Shown here one piece after another: positions 11,301-23,300 of a stretch of DNA of 64,000 nt. The stretch spans positions 46,527,493-46,591,492 of the forward strand of contig JBCFYV010011164.1 in the NCBI GenBank assembly GCA_039000515.1. Reading direction: 5' to 3'. The stretch is from Timema cristinae (Eukaryota > Arthropoda > Insecta > Phasmatodea > Timematidae). The notes under the pieces are model-generated. The model did not search any database. It was given only the letters and a program-made list of their open reading frames with translations, and was not told the DNA's origin. The position numbers were made by a program, and so were the translations under genes. The stretch's first letter is position 1, and every line of letters begins with the position of its first letter.

Positions 11301-14300
11301 AATGGCTGCGCTCATTGGGAGAACTTGAATCCTACAACACGGGGCTCACTACGTACAGTCCCAAACTACAGCAATGCTATTAAACAGGCATTTTTTAAAA
11401 CATTGTAATGGCCCTGTTCTAGGCCCCTCTAATTTATTTGAAAAGTCACGGATGTTGTGTATTTTTATTGAAAGAACTGTATGTAAATGTTCCTTTTAAT
11501 ACTTCATCCATGGATGACCAGGCAAAACTGAACGATTTAATTTCAGTAAAAGATTCTAAATTCAAATTATATCTTTATTATTAATATAATTTTAATTAAT
11601 TATTATTTATTTTACTGAGTTTCAAGCCCATAAGACATTTTCATATCTAAATTCAAATAAATTACGTGTTAAACTTTTCTTTGTTTAGATACGTCTTCCG
11701 TTCCATTTAAAAGTGTGGTGATGAGTTGGCCACCATTTAGGTCAAACAATATTAGGACAACCAATAAGAATATAGCCTTCATAACATCAGACTACCAAGA
11801 GCTCTCTTATTGGATGGTTTTAAGACAAGGGGTCCAAGAAGCAAGGGGTAGCTCAGGTACAAGGGGTTGGAGCAGCTTATGCGTGGCTCTGGCTCTCCGC
11901 GTCTGTTGGTTATACAAGTAAAATCTGTGTCAGTGCAATGTCCAATTTTCAATTATAAAAATGTGATTTCAACTCAATAAATAGTGCACTCAAGTTGAAC
12001 TCAATTAGCTTGGAAAGTTATTAAACCGATTCCCTACAAAACTCTAGTAGATGTGGTATAACAATCACAAATATCACTTGGCCGTGTGCTAATTGCACAG
12101 TACAATAATTAGTAATCAGCACCCCAAGGTGGACGAATAGGGCATGTTTGGCGAAATGACATAATTGACACCCCATTGTGGGGCTAATATCACAAGAAAG
12201 TTTCGGTAACGCCATAATTTGCTCCCTAACTGTGGGGCGTAATATGGTAACGCTAAAAACATTAAAGATGGTTTAATTGGAGAACAGAAAAATAGTTGCC
12301 TTTTAGTGTCAATAAAATGACTTTCGTAAAGCTATGTTTAGGTAGTGGCCCTCCTCCCTTCCCGTAAACTAACCCTCCAAACGAGCCTACTCAGACTGCA
12401 AATTACAAAGCAAACCTAGAATACAATGGTCCTTTTTTGTTCAAGCGAATGTTTGTAAACTGTCTAGTTGTAAGCAATATTCAAACATCGTCAATTAGGC
12501 ATTTGTCTGAATATGTTTGTTCATTAAAAGAGAGTAAAAGGGTTAGTTGGGAAGGAAGAGGTATTACTGGTACCTGACATATTGTGTTCGGACCTACAAC
12601 CCTTTACAATGGGCAATTTGAGCGTGGGCTGTTTCACTTAGAAGTACTGTTATCACTGAGAAATGCCAATAGCACTCCCCATTGACCAATGACTCAACCT
12701 GACTCAAGGAGCATAGCGAATCTTCCGTAAGGCTTAGTGTATGGTGTATGGTGTGTGGTGTATGGTTTATAGCTTGTCTGTGGCCTAGGAACTGACTATT
12801 GACTACAAATCCATGGAATCCTGGTTCGATGATGGATGCCAGGGACAAAATTATTCATTATTTTATACAGTGAATTATTCTTATCAAGTTAGTAATTTAT
12901 CTAGGTGCTAGGATGTGGTGTATAGTATTAGGTTTATTCTTTATAGGTTAAGTTAATTTGAAGGTCATGTGCAGATAAAATATGTGTATTTAGAAAGTTC
13001 ACGTTTCATAATGAAATATATTATCAGTTACTGACCTGGTTCCTGGATATCGGAAGTGACGTGGGTAGTACGGTCCACACCACTGTCTCATCACAGCTGG
13101 GAGTGGTCAAGGAACCTTCGTACCTGAACCACCGGCTCAATTCTTGGGGCAACAGAATCCCAGGGGCCACCTTTTGGCTCAACCTATAGGAAGCTCCACC
13201 CTAGTACTGATTCTGCCCACTCCGTCAATCAATGGGTCCAAACCCAGATTCACTTTCTCGCTTTCCTGCAACCATCATCATTTAAAGTACAATATTGTAG
13301 TTAGCAGCTTACAGTTAATGTTGTGAAAATATTAAGTCATTTTGTAATTTAAGTTAGACACGATATTTTACATTTATTTAAAAAAGTATAGCAAAATTTT
13401 GTTTGGATTTTATTGTATCGTTTCACCTCAGTAGGCTTTTATTGAACGATTGTGTGTAGCATATACAAATGTTATTCAGCAATTTATAAACTGTCACATC
13501 AATGATAAATGGTTCACATGATACACTCTAGTATAAAAACCATGGTTCACACAATATACTATTGTAGAGGAACCATGGTTCACACAATATACTCAAACAT
13601 AGTAACCAATCTTCAGACAATACACTCTAGTATAGAATTCATGGCTCACACAATATGCTATAATATTGAAGAGTAATTCTCTAGTATAAGATCCGTGGCT
13701 CACACAATCCCCTCCAATATATGATACATGGTTCATACAATCCACTCTAGTATATGATCCATGGCTCACACAATTTATTTTATTAAAGTAGTCTCACAGA
13801 ACCCCTCGGAACAATCCCAAGGCTATTTTCCGTGAGAGAGATATTGTGATGTCAATTGACCTACTTTCCTCATCCGGTTGATTTACCGCTATTCCCCCAC
13901 CCACACTCCCTCCCCCCGAGACCATGCCACCACATCATGGGAGGGCCACCGGGTCCTACCTAGGGTTTATGGGTTCACCCCATTGGATTTTTATGTTGAC
14001 CAAGCCCCATTAGATTTTAATGTGTGCCCATTAGTTTTTAATGTGTGCCCATTGGTTTTTTGTGTGCCTATTGGATCATTTGATTGGGACTGACGTGGTA
14101 GGGGGAACGTACAGTCCCGGGAACTGATCCCGCCACGTATCGGCAATTTAGAGCAGAGGTGGCTGCCTTTTCAAGCTTAAAGGACCGTTTAGCCGACATC
14201 TACTACGATACTTCTCATCCCGCAGAGTTTACAGGGGCAGCGTCGCCCATAAAGGCGTCCAAGAAAGATCTGGCTAAAGTGCGAGAATAGCTTCGTGTGC

Positions 14301-17300
14301 AGGGCGCTTATACGCTACACAAACCTGTGATAAAAAAACTTCCACGCAACAAGTACGTGGTGTCAAACATGGACGATCTCTGGCAAGTCGATCTAAACGA
14401 TATGCGAAGTCTCGGCAAATACAACGATAGTGCATGTACTTGCTCACCATCATCGACATGTTTATCAAGGTGGCCTGGGCGAGGACGTTTCTTTACAAGA
14501 TGAGGGGTGTCGTGAGGGACGCCTTTCAGGATGTTTTCAAACAAAAGGGTCGTTAACTTTTAAGTTTACTGACGGACAAGGGGACAGAGTTCACGGTACG
14601 TCTAGTCTGGAAATTTACCAATAAAGAGGGCGTGTATTACTACACCCCGCATAATCCGGACGTGAAGGCAAACATCTTGGAATGATTAAATAGAACTCTG
14701 AAAGGATGTGTGTGGCGCTACTTTACCAAAAATAACACGTATCGCTTTGTAGACATCCTAAAACCACTCTTTGACGCTCACAATGGCGCAAAGCATTTGA
14801 GTATCAAGATGGAGCATACAGACGTTTCAGAAACCAATGTGCTTCAAGTCAGAAATAATTTGTAGGGCAAGCGGCGCCCAAACTCGAATAGTAAGCCAAA
14901 ACTCAAGGTCGATGACACCATGCGTATTAGTAAATCCAAAATGCTGTTTGAAAAGGACTACGAGTGCAATTGGAGCGTAGAAATTTTCAAAGTCACCAGT
15001 TTCGTGTTGCGACAACCAGTCGTCAACAGGTTGACCGATCTTGATGGCGAAGAGTTGGAGGGGATGTTTTACGAACCCGATTTGCAACGCGTACGTTTTT
15101 CCGAAACTTTTGAAGTTGATAAAGTACTACGTGTCAAAGGTAAAGGTGCCAGAAAGAAAGTGTACTTGCAGTGGAAAGGTTACCCTACCAAGTTTAATTC
15201 TTGGATTCCTGCCAATTTCGTCAGTGAACTACCCTCGCGAATTTCAGCATGAAACTAGCCTACCATCTTACACTCAACGGACAGTGCGAAGTTGCTCTCG
15301 ACGAATTTCAATATTCTTGTTCTTTCACCACTGTACACCAGGGGCAAAATATTGCATGGTACAACTGGGTGGACGCTAACGGCGTGGAAAAAATATTCAA
15401 GGATCCGACCCCACCTGGAAATTACAGCACTATCCATGAATTGGTCAAGCCCTAAACGATGTAGATGCGTTTAAATGGGATTTTGGAGTTGTATTCAAGT
15501 ACACAAACACCTAACAAAAAAACGAACGTTGTTTCTTCTTCACCAAATATACAGCTGATGACTCTATCTAGTCAACTAGGTCTACAGCTAGATTTTGATC
15601 CTAAGACTTATCTGATCAAAGTCCAAAAGTCACCGTACGCCACCAACATACTACTAGGATTACCCTCGCAAATGTACATCTACACAGATATCGCCGATCC
15701 TCAGCCCGTGGGTGAAATTGTGGCACCGATTTTACGTATCGTCGATATAAACAACGCAAACTATCTCTATGACATACATAAGACAATTAGCTATACTTCG
15801 TTGCACTACGTGCCCGTACTTAGAAAGGAAATTGAAAGCCTGGAAATCAATATAAGAACAGACACTGGTGAATTTATTCCATTCGAATTAGGAAACGTTT
15901 GCGTGAAACTTCATTCTCGACGCTGCTCAACATGAACTGTCCCTACCAAAGATACTATGTAAACCAGGCTGGAACAGGAATATCTTCGATCTAACACGAT
16001 GTTGCCTATCAATGTGGTAATGGAATAATAAGTCTTTCAGCGGCCTTTTCTAGAAAGTCTTACCATCGTCGATAAATGGTGCTAAAGCCATTAGAAAACA
16101 GGCGATGTATACGGGTATCTACGTGCTCTAGACGTCAATAATTAGTGTCGTCCTTAACAGAGGCCCTACGCCAGTGTATCGGTGAGGCTTGAACAAACTT
16201 TATATGCAAAGTGGAGCTGAAGATCGACAAACTAATGTCCGGCTCAGGCAATAAAAGGTGCCGCAAGAAGCACCAAAGTCAGTCTTCTGTCGTTGCCCAA
16301 CGTAAAAAAAAGTCTAGAAATGTATCAGTAAATATTTTCGGTTGAAATGTCGTTTCTACACCCCCAATCCTGCAAGTGTGCCAGCAGTGAACTCGATCTA
16401 TTTTCCGTCCCACCCATGCAAACAATTCTTGAAAGTTGACAAAGGATCCAGTACAAACATGTATCTTCCCTCACCTATTATTCGCCCATAGAATTTACTG
16501 TTACCGATCAAGGCGAGTCCTATATCGAGCTTTCACAGACAATGCTCTATCTCAGGGCAGCCAGCATAAACCCGACGGTGGCGCTTTCACCGATATGGAT
16601 CAAATCGCTCCCGTCAACAACTGGTTGCATTCTCTATTCACACAGGTGGATTTGTTTTTAAACGAAAAACTAGTTTCATCACCCAGCAACACGTATGCTT
16701 ATAGGTCGTACATTAAGACGCTGCTCAATTACAACAGTGAATCCAAAAGAAGGCATTTGACTTGTGGTCTGTGGCTCGCAGACAGCCCCGGAACCTTTGA
16801 AGAGATTAACGCTGGCAACAAGGGGTTTAAGGCTTGTTGCAGTCTCAATCCAAAAAAGTAAGACGGTGGATCTTTTGGGGTATCTATACGTGTGTGTTTC
16901 AACCAAGAGAAATACCTTTTGAACGGCACCGAGCTCATAGTCAAGTTGGTCCGTTCCAGAGATGGGCTTAGTCTTAAGACCATCCCTGAAATCCCGCACT
17001 TTTAGGTTCACATCATCGAAGCCTGTCTTCTAGTGCGACGTGTCAAAGTAGCACCTTCTATACTGTTGGCACATGCCAAGGCATTAAACGTCAGTCCCGC
17101 AAATTATTCCATTACCCGCGTGAAAGTAAAAACACTCACTATTCCTGCGGGTGTGCAAGGGAAATCACTGGACAACTTATTCACGGGACAGTTACCCAAA
17201 CGCTGCATCGTGATATTTGTATCAAATACAACGTTCAATGGAGACGTCACCAAGAACCCATTCAACTTCCAAACATACAGCATGAACCATTTCTAGTTGT

Positions 17301-20300
17301 ACGTGGACGGGTAACAAATGCCGTTTAAACCGTTACAACCCGATTTTTCAAATGGCAACTATATCATGTCCTACCACACAATGTTTTCAGGCACATGTAT
17401 CCATTTCATGAACGAAGGTAGCGACATCACACGGCAAGCTTTCCCTAAGGGATATCATCTCATGACTTTAGTTCTCACACAGATATCACAATGGAATTTG
17501 ACGAGGCATGGTTCTCTGAGCATCAAAGTGAGCTTCACCAAAGCTTTCACCGAAACTATCAACTGTATCGTGTATGGGGAGTTTGCCAACATCATCACCA
17601 TCGACAAGGTCAGAAATGTCGTGACTGATTTTGGGAGTTAATACAAGCAACTTCCTGCCCCTTACCCTCGTCAATTAAATCATGGACGTCATTGTAGATT
17701 TACAGAACTTCATCGACGACAGCAAAGAGTTTATCGTCAAGGAATTTAGTGTTTTATCTGTATGCGGAATATTACTTCAACATTGGATCTAAAACCCCCT
17801 TACGGCATCAAGGAACTTTCAGCCACTGCTAAAAAAACAAGCCGATTATATCGTCAACAAACCGCATGGTATTCCCTGGGAAAGTGGTGATGTGGATTAC
17901 AGCCCGCTAAAATCCCTCATATTCCGTGCCACAATGTGCGCAGAAACTGTCTATGTCAATGGGGCAGAAAAAAAAGTTTCTAACCAAATACACGCTTACG
18001 CCTGTCGTAGATCTTTACGACAGACGTTGTCCGTCTTTGAAAACACTTATATTGGACCGCACCACGTTCATGGCACATAGTTCTGTTTGTAATTTCTGTT
18101 CGGCTTCCATCGTTTGGAGACTTCGAGATTGAATGATTGAACATGGCCACGCTCACCATAAGACCTGCGCTGAAAACATACCAGTGGTTCCGTTCTCTAC
18201 GATCGGGGTTTTTCCCTTCTGATCAACTACCTGCAAGAATACCATGACCTGCAGCTCTCGTCATCAACACGGTTCCACACACCAAGCCTGGGCAGCATTG
18301 GGTTGCTATCTTTATCGACAAGAATGGCGTGGGAGAATACTTTGACAGTTATGGTTTTCCACCCCATATAAAGTTACATCTGACATTTATACGCAAAAAC
18401 ACTTCCCGCACGTCTCATAACACGATAAAACTTCAAATCATAGCCTCAGACGTTTCGACCATTACTGTCTCATGTACTTTCTATATCGCTCCCCGAACAT
18501 TCCAATGAAAACTTTCCTAGCCCTATTGTCACCCACTAATCATACAGGCAACGACGCTAAGGTGGTGAGATATTAAAACACATTTTTCAAGACGCTAAGG
18601 TCCTTCCGCCCCTTAAGATGCTGCGTTCAAACAGCTTCCGCATATAAAAAGGGCGTCCCTACGGCGTGCCGATCATAATCACGACAGTCTTCCTAACGAT
18701 AAAACATCATGGAAGGCCAAGACGTTTGAATCCACAAAGTAAAGCCGGCGAAGCCACTTGCCATCACCAGTATTTGCAACACTTTGTTTTCATTGGGCAA
18801 AGTCGACGCCAAACGAGTCATTATCAGAATGAGTGTCAAGAACATCTTTACGCCCTATGTCCAGCTAGAAAAATGTGGAGAGAATTGTGTGGTGTTTAAC
18901 CGTAGAGAGTGGTAAGAACTGGGCAACTACAAGTCGGTCATATCAAAGTTTTTCAGCAACACGCATTCTCCTCAGAAGATTAGTCAGACTAATCATGAAA
19001 TCTCTCTGCAACGCATGTGCGATGACCGTATAATCGTCATCAAAGAGAAACAAGACGTCGTACTGAAACGGGTCGCCTATCTAGCACTTAACTAGGCGCG
19101 TTTTTATGAGGTTTGGGACCTCATCTACATAGCCGTCGGCCAACGGGATATGTTGTCGACACCCGTCGCACGATATTGCAACGATTTGATCGACACACTC
19201 GTCGTGGATGTGTGTGACAAAATAAGAGAATCAGCGAATGTCATCGATCTCGAACAGTCTACGGTGGATACACACATCAGAAACCTGGATCTTATCAGTG
19301 CTACCTACTATACACGTCAAATCGTCGGTTTGGACTATTACATGTTGGATTGTGGACTAAAGACAATTTTACTAACACATCTAAGAGACACTGTAGAAAA
19401 ACGTATGAACGAATATATGCGTCATTCATGTAAAAGTGTATAATAAATATTATGTATAGCTGTGAAACCTTTAATGTATAGTAAATATAGGTTTGTAATA
19501 TCGTGTTTTATTCACGCAAAACCTGTTTGTCACTTACACGTAGGTTAATCAGATACGAGTCTCAACTTTTCGAGCCGCCAAACTGGCACCAAGCATAACC
19601 TCTCACAGTTTCAAGGTCACAATCTATTCCTGTCTGTACTTGTCTTGTCGAGCCGCCAAATTGGCACCAGGGCTGCAATGACGTCACTGGTAAAACCCAT
19701 TACCACATAGATGTGGGAAGGAGGGGGAAGGGTTGCAACAGGAAGCCAATGTTCACACTCTACGCTAAACGGCCGTTGGGAGAGAATGCTCCCACACCCC
19801 TACGGGCCTACACGTCTCGTGGGAGGAGTGCCCGAGACTGCACGTTCCTCCTACCACGTCAGTCCCAATCTAATGAGCCAATGGGCACACATAAAATATC
19901 AATTGGCACATTAAAATCAAATGGTCTAAACCCATGAGCCCTGGGTAGGATCCGGTGGCCTTCCCACAATGTGGGGGTATGGTCTCGGAGGGAGGGGTTG
20001 TGGGTAGGAGAATAACGGTAAATCAACCGGATGCGGAAAGTAGGTCAATTGACATCACAATATATATATCTTTCTCTCTCTCCCACGGAAAATAATCTCG
20101 GGGCTGTTCCGAGGGGTCCTGCGAGACTACTTATTAACCATGGCTCACACAATTCACTCCAGTATATGATACATAGCTCACACAATTCCCTCCAGTATAT
20201 GATACATAGTTCACACAATCCACTCTAGAATATTAACCATTGCTCACACAATTCATTAGTTCATTAACCATAGTTCATACAATCCACTCTAGTATATCAA

Positions 20301-23300
20301 CCATGGCCCACACAACTCACTAGTATAGGATCCATGACCCACGCAATACACTCTAATATATCAACCATGGCTCACACAACTCACTAGTATAGGATCCATG
20401 GCCCACACAATACACTCTAATATATCAACCATGGCTCACACAATTCATTACTATATTAACCATGGCCCACACAATCCTCTCTAGTATATCAACCATGGCT
20501 CACACAACTCACTAATATAGGATCCATGGCACACACAATACACTCTAATATACGAACCAAACAAGCGTAATTGTTATCACTTACATGGTAGAGAATGGCT
20601 AGCACGGCCAAGCCTTGAGGATGTCTCACAGCTTCCTTTACGTTGGGGTATTTCCGGTCGTAGTGAACGAGATGGACTTCCAATGGCCACCTGATGGAGA
20701 TACACGATTTTCACTCAGATAGTGTTTAATGTACCAATCTGAGGAGGGGGAATATTTGTGTGCAACATGTTTTGGTGAGCGAGAAATAGGGTTCCCGCAC
20801 CTTTTTGTAACATTAGCTAATAAAGGGAGATTATGTTTTCTGAGTATATTCCCCTGCAGGGGTGGACTAGCGAATTCTAAGTAGTCTGAGACTACAAAAA
20901 TGACGGGCCTTAACATATATTAATATCTACAGCTCTTTTTCTATGTAAGCTGAACTGCTTAGGTCGAATATTTATATCTTTATTATCAGATAATTTAATA
21001 CCAAATAATTTCAGTTACATAATTGATCAGTTTCTACTGACATGAGGAAAAGTGTTCTAATGCCGAGACACTATCTGGGTGTCTTTATCGATATATTTAA
21101 GTCTGTAAAATGCTATTCTACTCGCTTCTTGTGTAGATCACTATTCAAATGAGTTTACGTTTGTTTATAACAACTCCAAGAAACAACAAACGGGAAGCTT
21201 TTAAATGTAATAACATCCCACATGTTCACATATTATGTCTTCTGGGCACCTCGGATTTACTCACTGGAGCTTTTGGTTTGAATTTAATCAAAAGAATTAT
21301 AATTGATTGAATATATTTATTTCAATTTATGGTTAAGTCTTTGCGGCATGCAGGCCAAATCAATCAGGCTCACCGGGATATATCCCAGAGTCTCAGTACA
21401 CCCCTGTATCACTCGACAACACTACTGAAGACATCCTCTCTGACCATCCACACTTTTATAGCGACTAAGCTGCTGCATTGACTCGTAACAAACTAGTATA
21501 TGTGCACAGGTCAAAATAAAGGACTAACACCTCTTCAATATCAGGCTACGTTGAATTAAAAATTTGAGAGTCTCTATGCAGCCCTAAATATTTCTCAAAT
21601 ATATGTTGAAAAATAAATGGCACATAATTCGTAACAAATATCAAATAAAATATAGGTTTTTACAGCGGACACTCGATTATTTAATAATCCCACAGGCTCA
21701 TGATTAACTTAACGTTCACTTAATGTAACAACAAGATAATGTGTGATCTGGATTAGCGTAACATAACAACTCAAGCAAAACACAAACAGTAAATTGGGTT
21801 TGCTTGAAAAATAAAAAGTTATCCAAAATTAAATCCAAGCATTTAGGGCTGATTAGGCTTCAAGTACTTGCAATAGAAGCTTTACTGAGTATACAAAATA
21901 AAGTTTAACAGGAGGCTACAATGTTTTAGAGTTCACGAGTCACAGACAAACTAAACCGAAGAAGTAATCTGCATGCCATAAACTAACAAATTGAACACTA
22001 AATAGCCGTGTTGACGTTGCTCCGCAACATGATTGGCTGGCTATATCACGTGGTATCCTTCAATTAATGTTCACGTAACGTCCCATGGACAGCTATTACG
22101 TTAGGTGAATGTTAAGGGTACGTTAAGTTAACTGCATCGTCATGGCTTCCATTTAAAAAACAGGCAGAACCTTCACGTTAAGTTGATCGTGGTGATCCCT
22201 GGATAAAGGTAAGAAACTGTACATCCTCTTTACAAATCACATCTTCAGTCAACAAGCTAGAGACCAATTACCCCCTCCCTTCCCCCACCCTCCACACAGC
22301 AGCCTTTTATGACCATTAGCAGCAGAACTAGGGGGACATTAGTACCATAGAGAAAGGGATATCACATTTCTCTATGTTAGTACACTGTCTCACTCGTCAT
22401 TCTCTTGCAAGGGGAGGGACAAGGTTTATGAAGAATTATTGTACAACAATTTACCTATGACTCGTGACCGGTACTATTGAAACAAGCTTCATTAGACTTG
22501 GCCTTTATTAGCATGGATTAAGACTTAGCCTACACATATGAGTAAGAATTAATTATAAATTGTTTTGTAGTTATGTAGGAGAATGGAAAATAATAGTAAC
22601 TTATTTTTAAGCAAATCTTTAATGAAAACAAGTTCCACTGCTTTGATCATTCAGATGGTTAATCTGTCTGTACTGAAACAACGAATTGAGAAAGGATAAT
22701 AAAGACCAGTTTGAAATGGTAATTGCTGTACAAAAGTTGTGTGCATGAAAGTAGGATATTATTGGTTGAATGAATACCGCTTTTCTCATGCTAGTACCAA
22801 GATTTTCTCTTTGTTTAACTTTTTTTTTAACTTGACTTTTACTCTACTTTCCTATCTAAGCGTTTTTTTATAACCAATCAGAAATAACTATGTACCTTTA
22901 AGTGTTATTTTACTAAACCTAACTTAACCTAAAAAAAAAAGTCATTTTGTCCCCTACCTGGGCAAAAATCGTTACGGCATCAATATTTAGATATCCAATT
23001 TTCATATTTAGAACTATATTTTTAGCGAAAACTTGGGTCACACGTCGCTGAAAAATGAAAATGTTGAATAGTGCTGTGGTTCCCAATATTTACCATTTCA
23101 CGGGCCCTCTGAAGCCCCCCTATTCTCCTCCAATATACGAGGTGAAATTTAAAACCTACCCACACATTCCTAATATTCTACGTAAAGGGGCGTTAAAGTA
23201 TTACGTAAGTATCTTTTTGGCCATTTTGGACTCTCTATCTCTCTCTCTTTTGTAGACAAAAATAATCAAACACCCTCTTCCCCCTCACCGATCTCATTTA

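Larger units (their letters stand above)
13787..20131 (+). mobile_element. Polinton/Maverick-type element, 6.35 kb, degenerate
   Basis: A complete insertion bounded by inverted repeats of about 300-340 bp that start AGTAGTCTC and by a 6-bp duplication TATTAA. All seven genes read on the plus strand in the order integrase, penton-like minor capsid protein, small basic protein, major capsid protein, unrecognised protein, adenain-like protease, unrecognised protein. Every gene carries stops or frameshifts. No protein-primed DNA polymerase B and no FtsK/HerA-type packaging ATPase was seen, and there is almost no unassigned room for them, whereas full Polintons are usually 15-20 kb. It lies antisense inside a carbonic anhydrase intron. 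It may be an internally deleted relic or a member of a compact family mobilised in trans. Confidence 0.93.

Noticed and set aside
14274..14544. Minus-strand frames inside the Polinton integrase
   Set aside because: They are shadows of the plus-strand integrase reading frames.
20879..20896. Palindrome GTAGTCTGAGACTAC resembling the Polinton tip
   Set aside because: It lies 750 bp outside the element and has no other shared sequence.
20638..20916. hAT transposase C-terminal similarity (KHNLPLLANVTKR) on the minus strand
   Set aside because: The frame overlaps a well-supported carbonic anhydrase exon in another frame and lacks the rest of the hAT motif.
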